A stretch of DNA of 36,185 bases from an uncultured Anaerobiospirillum sp. (lineage in GTDB: Bacteria; Pseudomonadota; Gammaproteobacteria; Enterobacterales; Succinivibrionaceae): positions 1 to 36,185 of the forward strand of contig CALXNA010000034.1 of NCBI GenBank assembly GCA_944389615.1, read 5' to 3'. Below the pieces are notes generated by a model. It was given only the letters and a program-made list of their open reading frames with translations. It did not search any database and was not told where the DNA came from. The position numbers and the translations under genes are program-made. This document shows, piece by piece, positions 36,033 through 36,185 of this stretch (positions are counted from its first letter, which is position 1; the number at the start of each line of letters is the position of its first letter).

Positions 36033-36185
36033 TTACTCGATGATGTTGGAGACTACACCAGCACCTACGGTACGGCCACCCTCACGGATAGCAAAGCGCT
36101 CGCCTGCGGCCATAGCAACTGGGTGGATCAAGGTAACGGTCATCTTGGTGTTGTCACCAGGCATAACCATCTCGACACCCTCACC
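36033..36185 (-). CDS. tuf: Elongation factor Tu (3' end only; 5' part beyond window)
   Basis: The last 50 residues of EF-Tu, which delivers aminoacyl-tRNA to the ribosome. The segment reads [22 protein letters not shown] and ends [14 protein letters not shown], differing little from other bacterial EF-Tu domain 3 ends (E. coli ends with VLG). Upstream of secE, it occupies the tufB position of the classical tufB-secE-nusG order. The rest of the gene, including the GTPase domain, lies outside the window. Confidence 0.97.
   Translation of the reverse strand, partial: GEGVEMVMPGDNTKMTVTLIHPVAMAAGERFAIREGGRTVGAGVVSNIIE

Overview
The window looks like chromosomal DNA from a gammaproteobacterium. 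The beta and beta' subunits, L11, L1, L10, L7/L12, NusG, SecE and EF-Tu all read as gammaproteobacterial, and the TRAP transporter is closest in my memory to E. coli YiaMNO. The bulk composition is GC-rich, yet TTA is a very common leucine codon even in ribosomal genes. My best guess is a gut lineage near Aeromonadales/Succinivibrionaceae; this is inference and weakly held.

Layout, left to right. (1) 1-3221: two flagellin genes, each followed 11 nt later by the same small GH24 (T4-type) lysozyme gene. This is a tandem duplication of about 1.9 kb whose lysozyme copies are identical while the flagellin centres differ. (2) 3375-4358, minus strand: a DraG-like ADP-ribosylglycohydrolase. (3) 4797-10111: a YiaMNO-type TRAP transporter, a D-2-hydroxyacid dehydrogenase and an RpiR-family regulator, which together suggest uptake and oxidoreduction of a sugar acid or 2-keto/2-hydroxy acid. 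(4) 10108-10823, minus strand: two DsrE/DsrF-like proteins resembling TusC and TusD of tRNA 2-thiolation, with no TusB. (5) 10904-11378: a three-unit imperfect repeat carrying a covarying hairpin. (6) 11572-24145, minus strand: rplK-rplA-rplJ-rplL-rpoB-rpoC behind a strong sigma70 promoter with A-tracts. RpoB carries a replacement segment of about 160 residues absent from E. coli RpoB.

(7) 24657-34163: roughly 10 kb of accessory genes lie between rplK and nusG, which are normally neighbours. They are a 512-residue protein with a possible PD-(D/E)XK-like motif and a glycine-rich membrane segment, a 232-residue membrane-anchored acidic protein, a GH127 beta-L-arabinofuranosidase, a GPH/MFS sugar symporter, an AraC regulator and a ROK regulator. 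The GH127, symporter and regulators form a plausible arabinoside-use locus. (8) 34251-36185, minus strand: nusG with a 90-residue N-terminal extension, secE, and the 3' end of tuf.

The most interesting points are the flagellin-lysozyme tandem unit, the RpoB insertion, the string of short perfect hairpins filling nearly every gap of the RNA polymerase/ribosomal operon, the covarying three-unit repeat, and the 10-kb island splitting nusG from rplK. I see no rRNA, tRNA, CRISPR array or insertion sequence.
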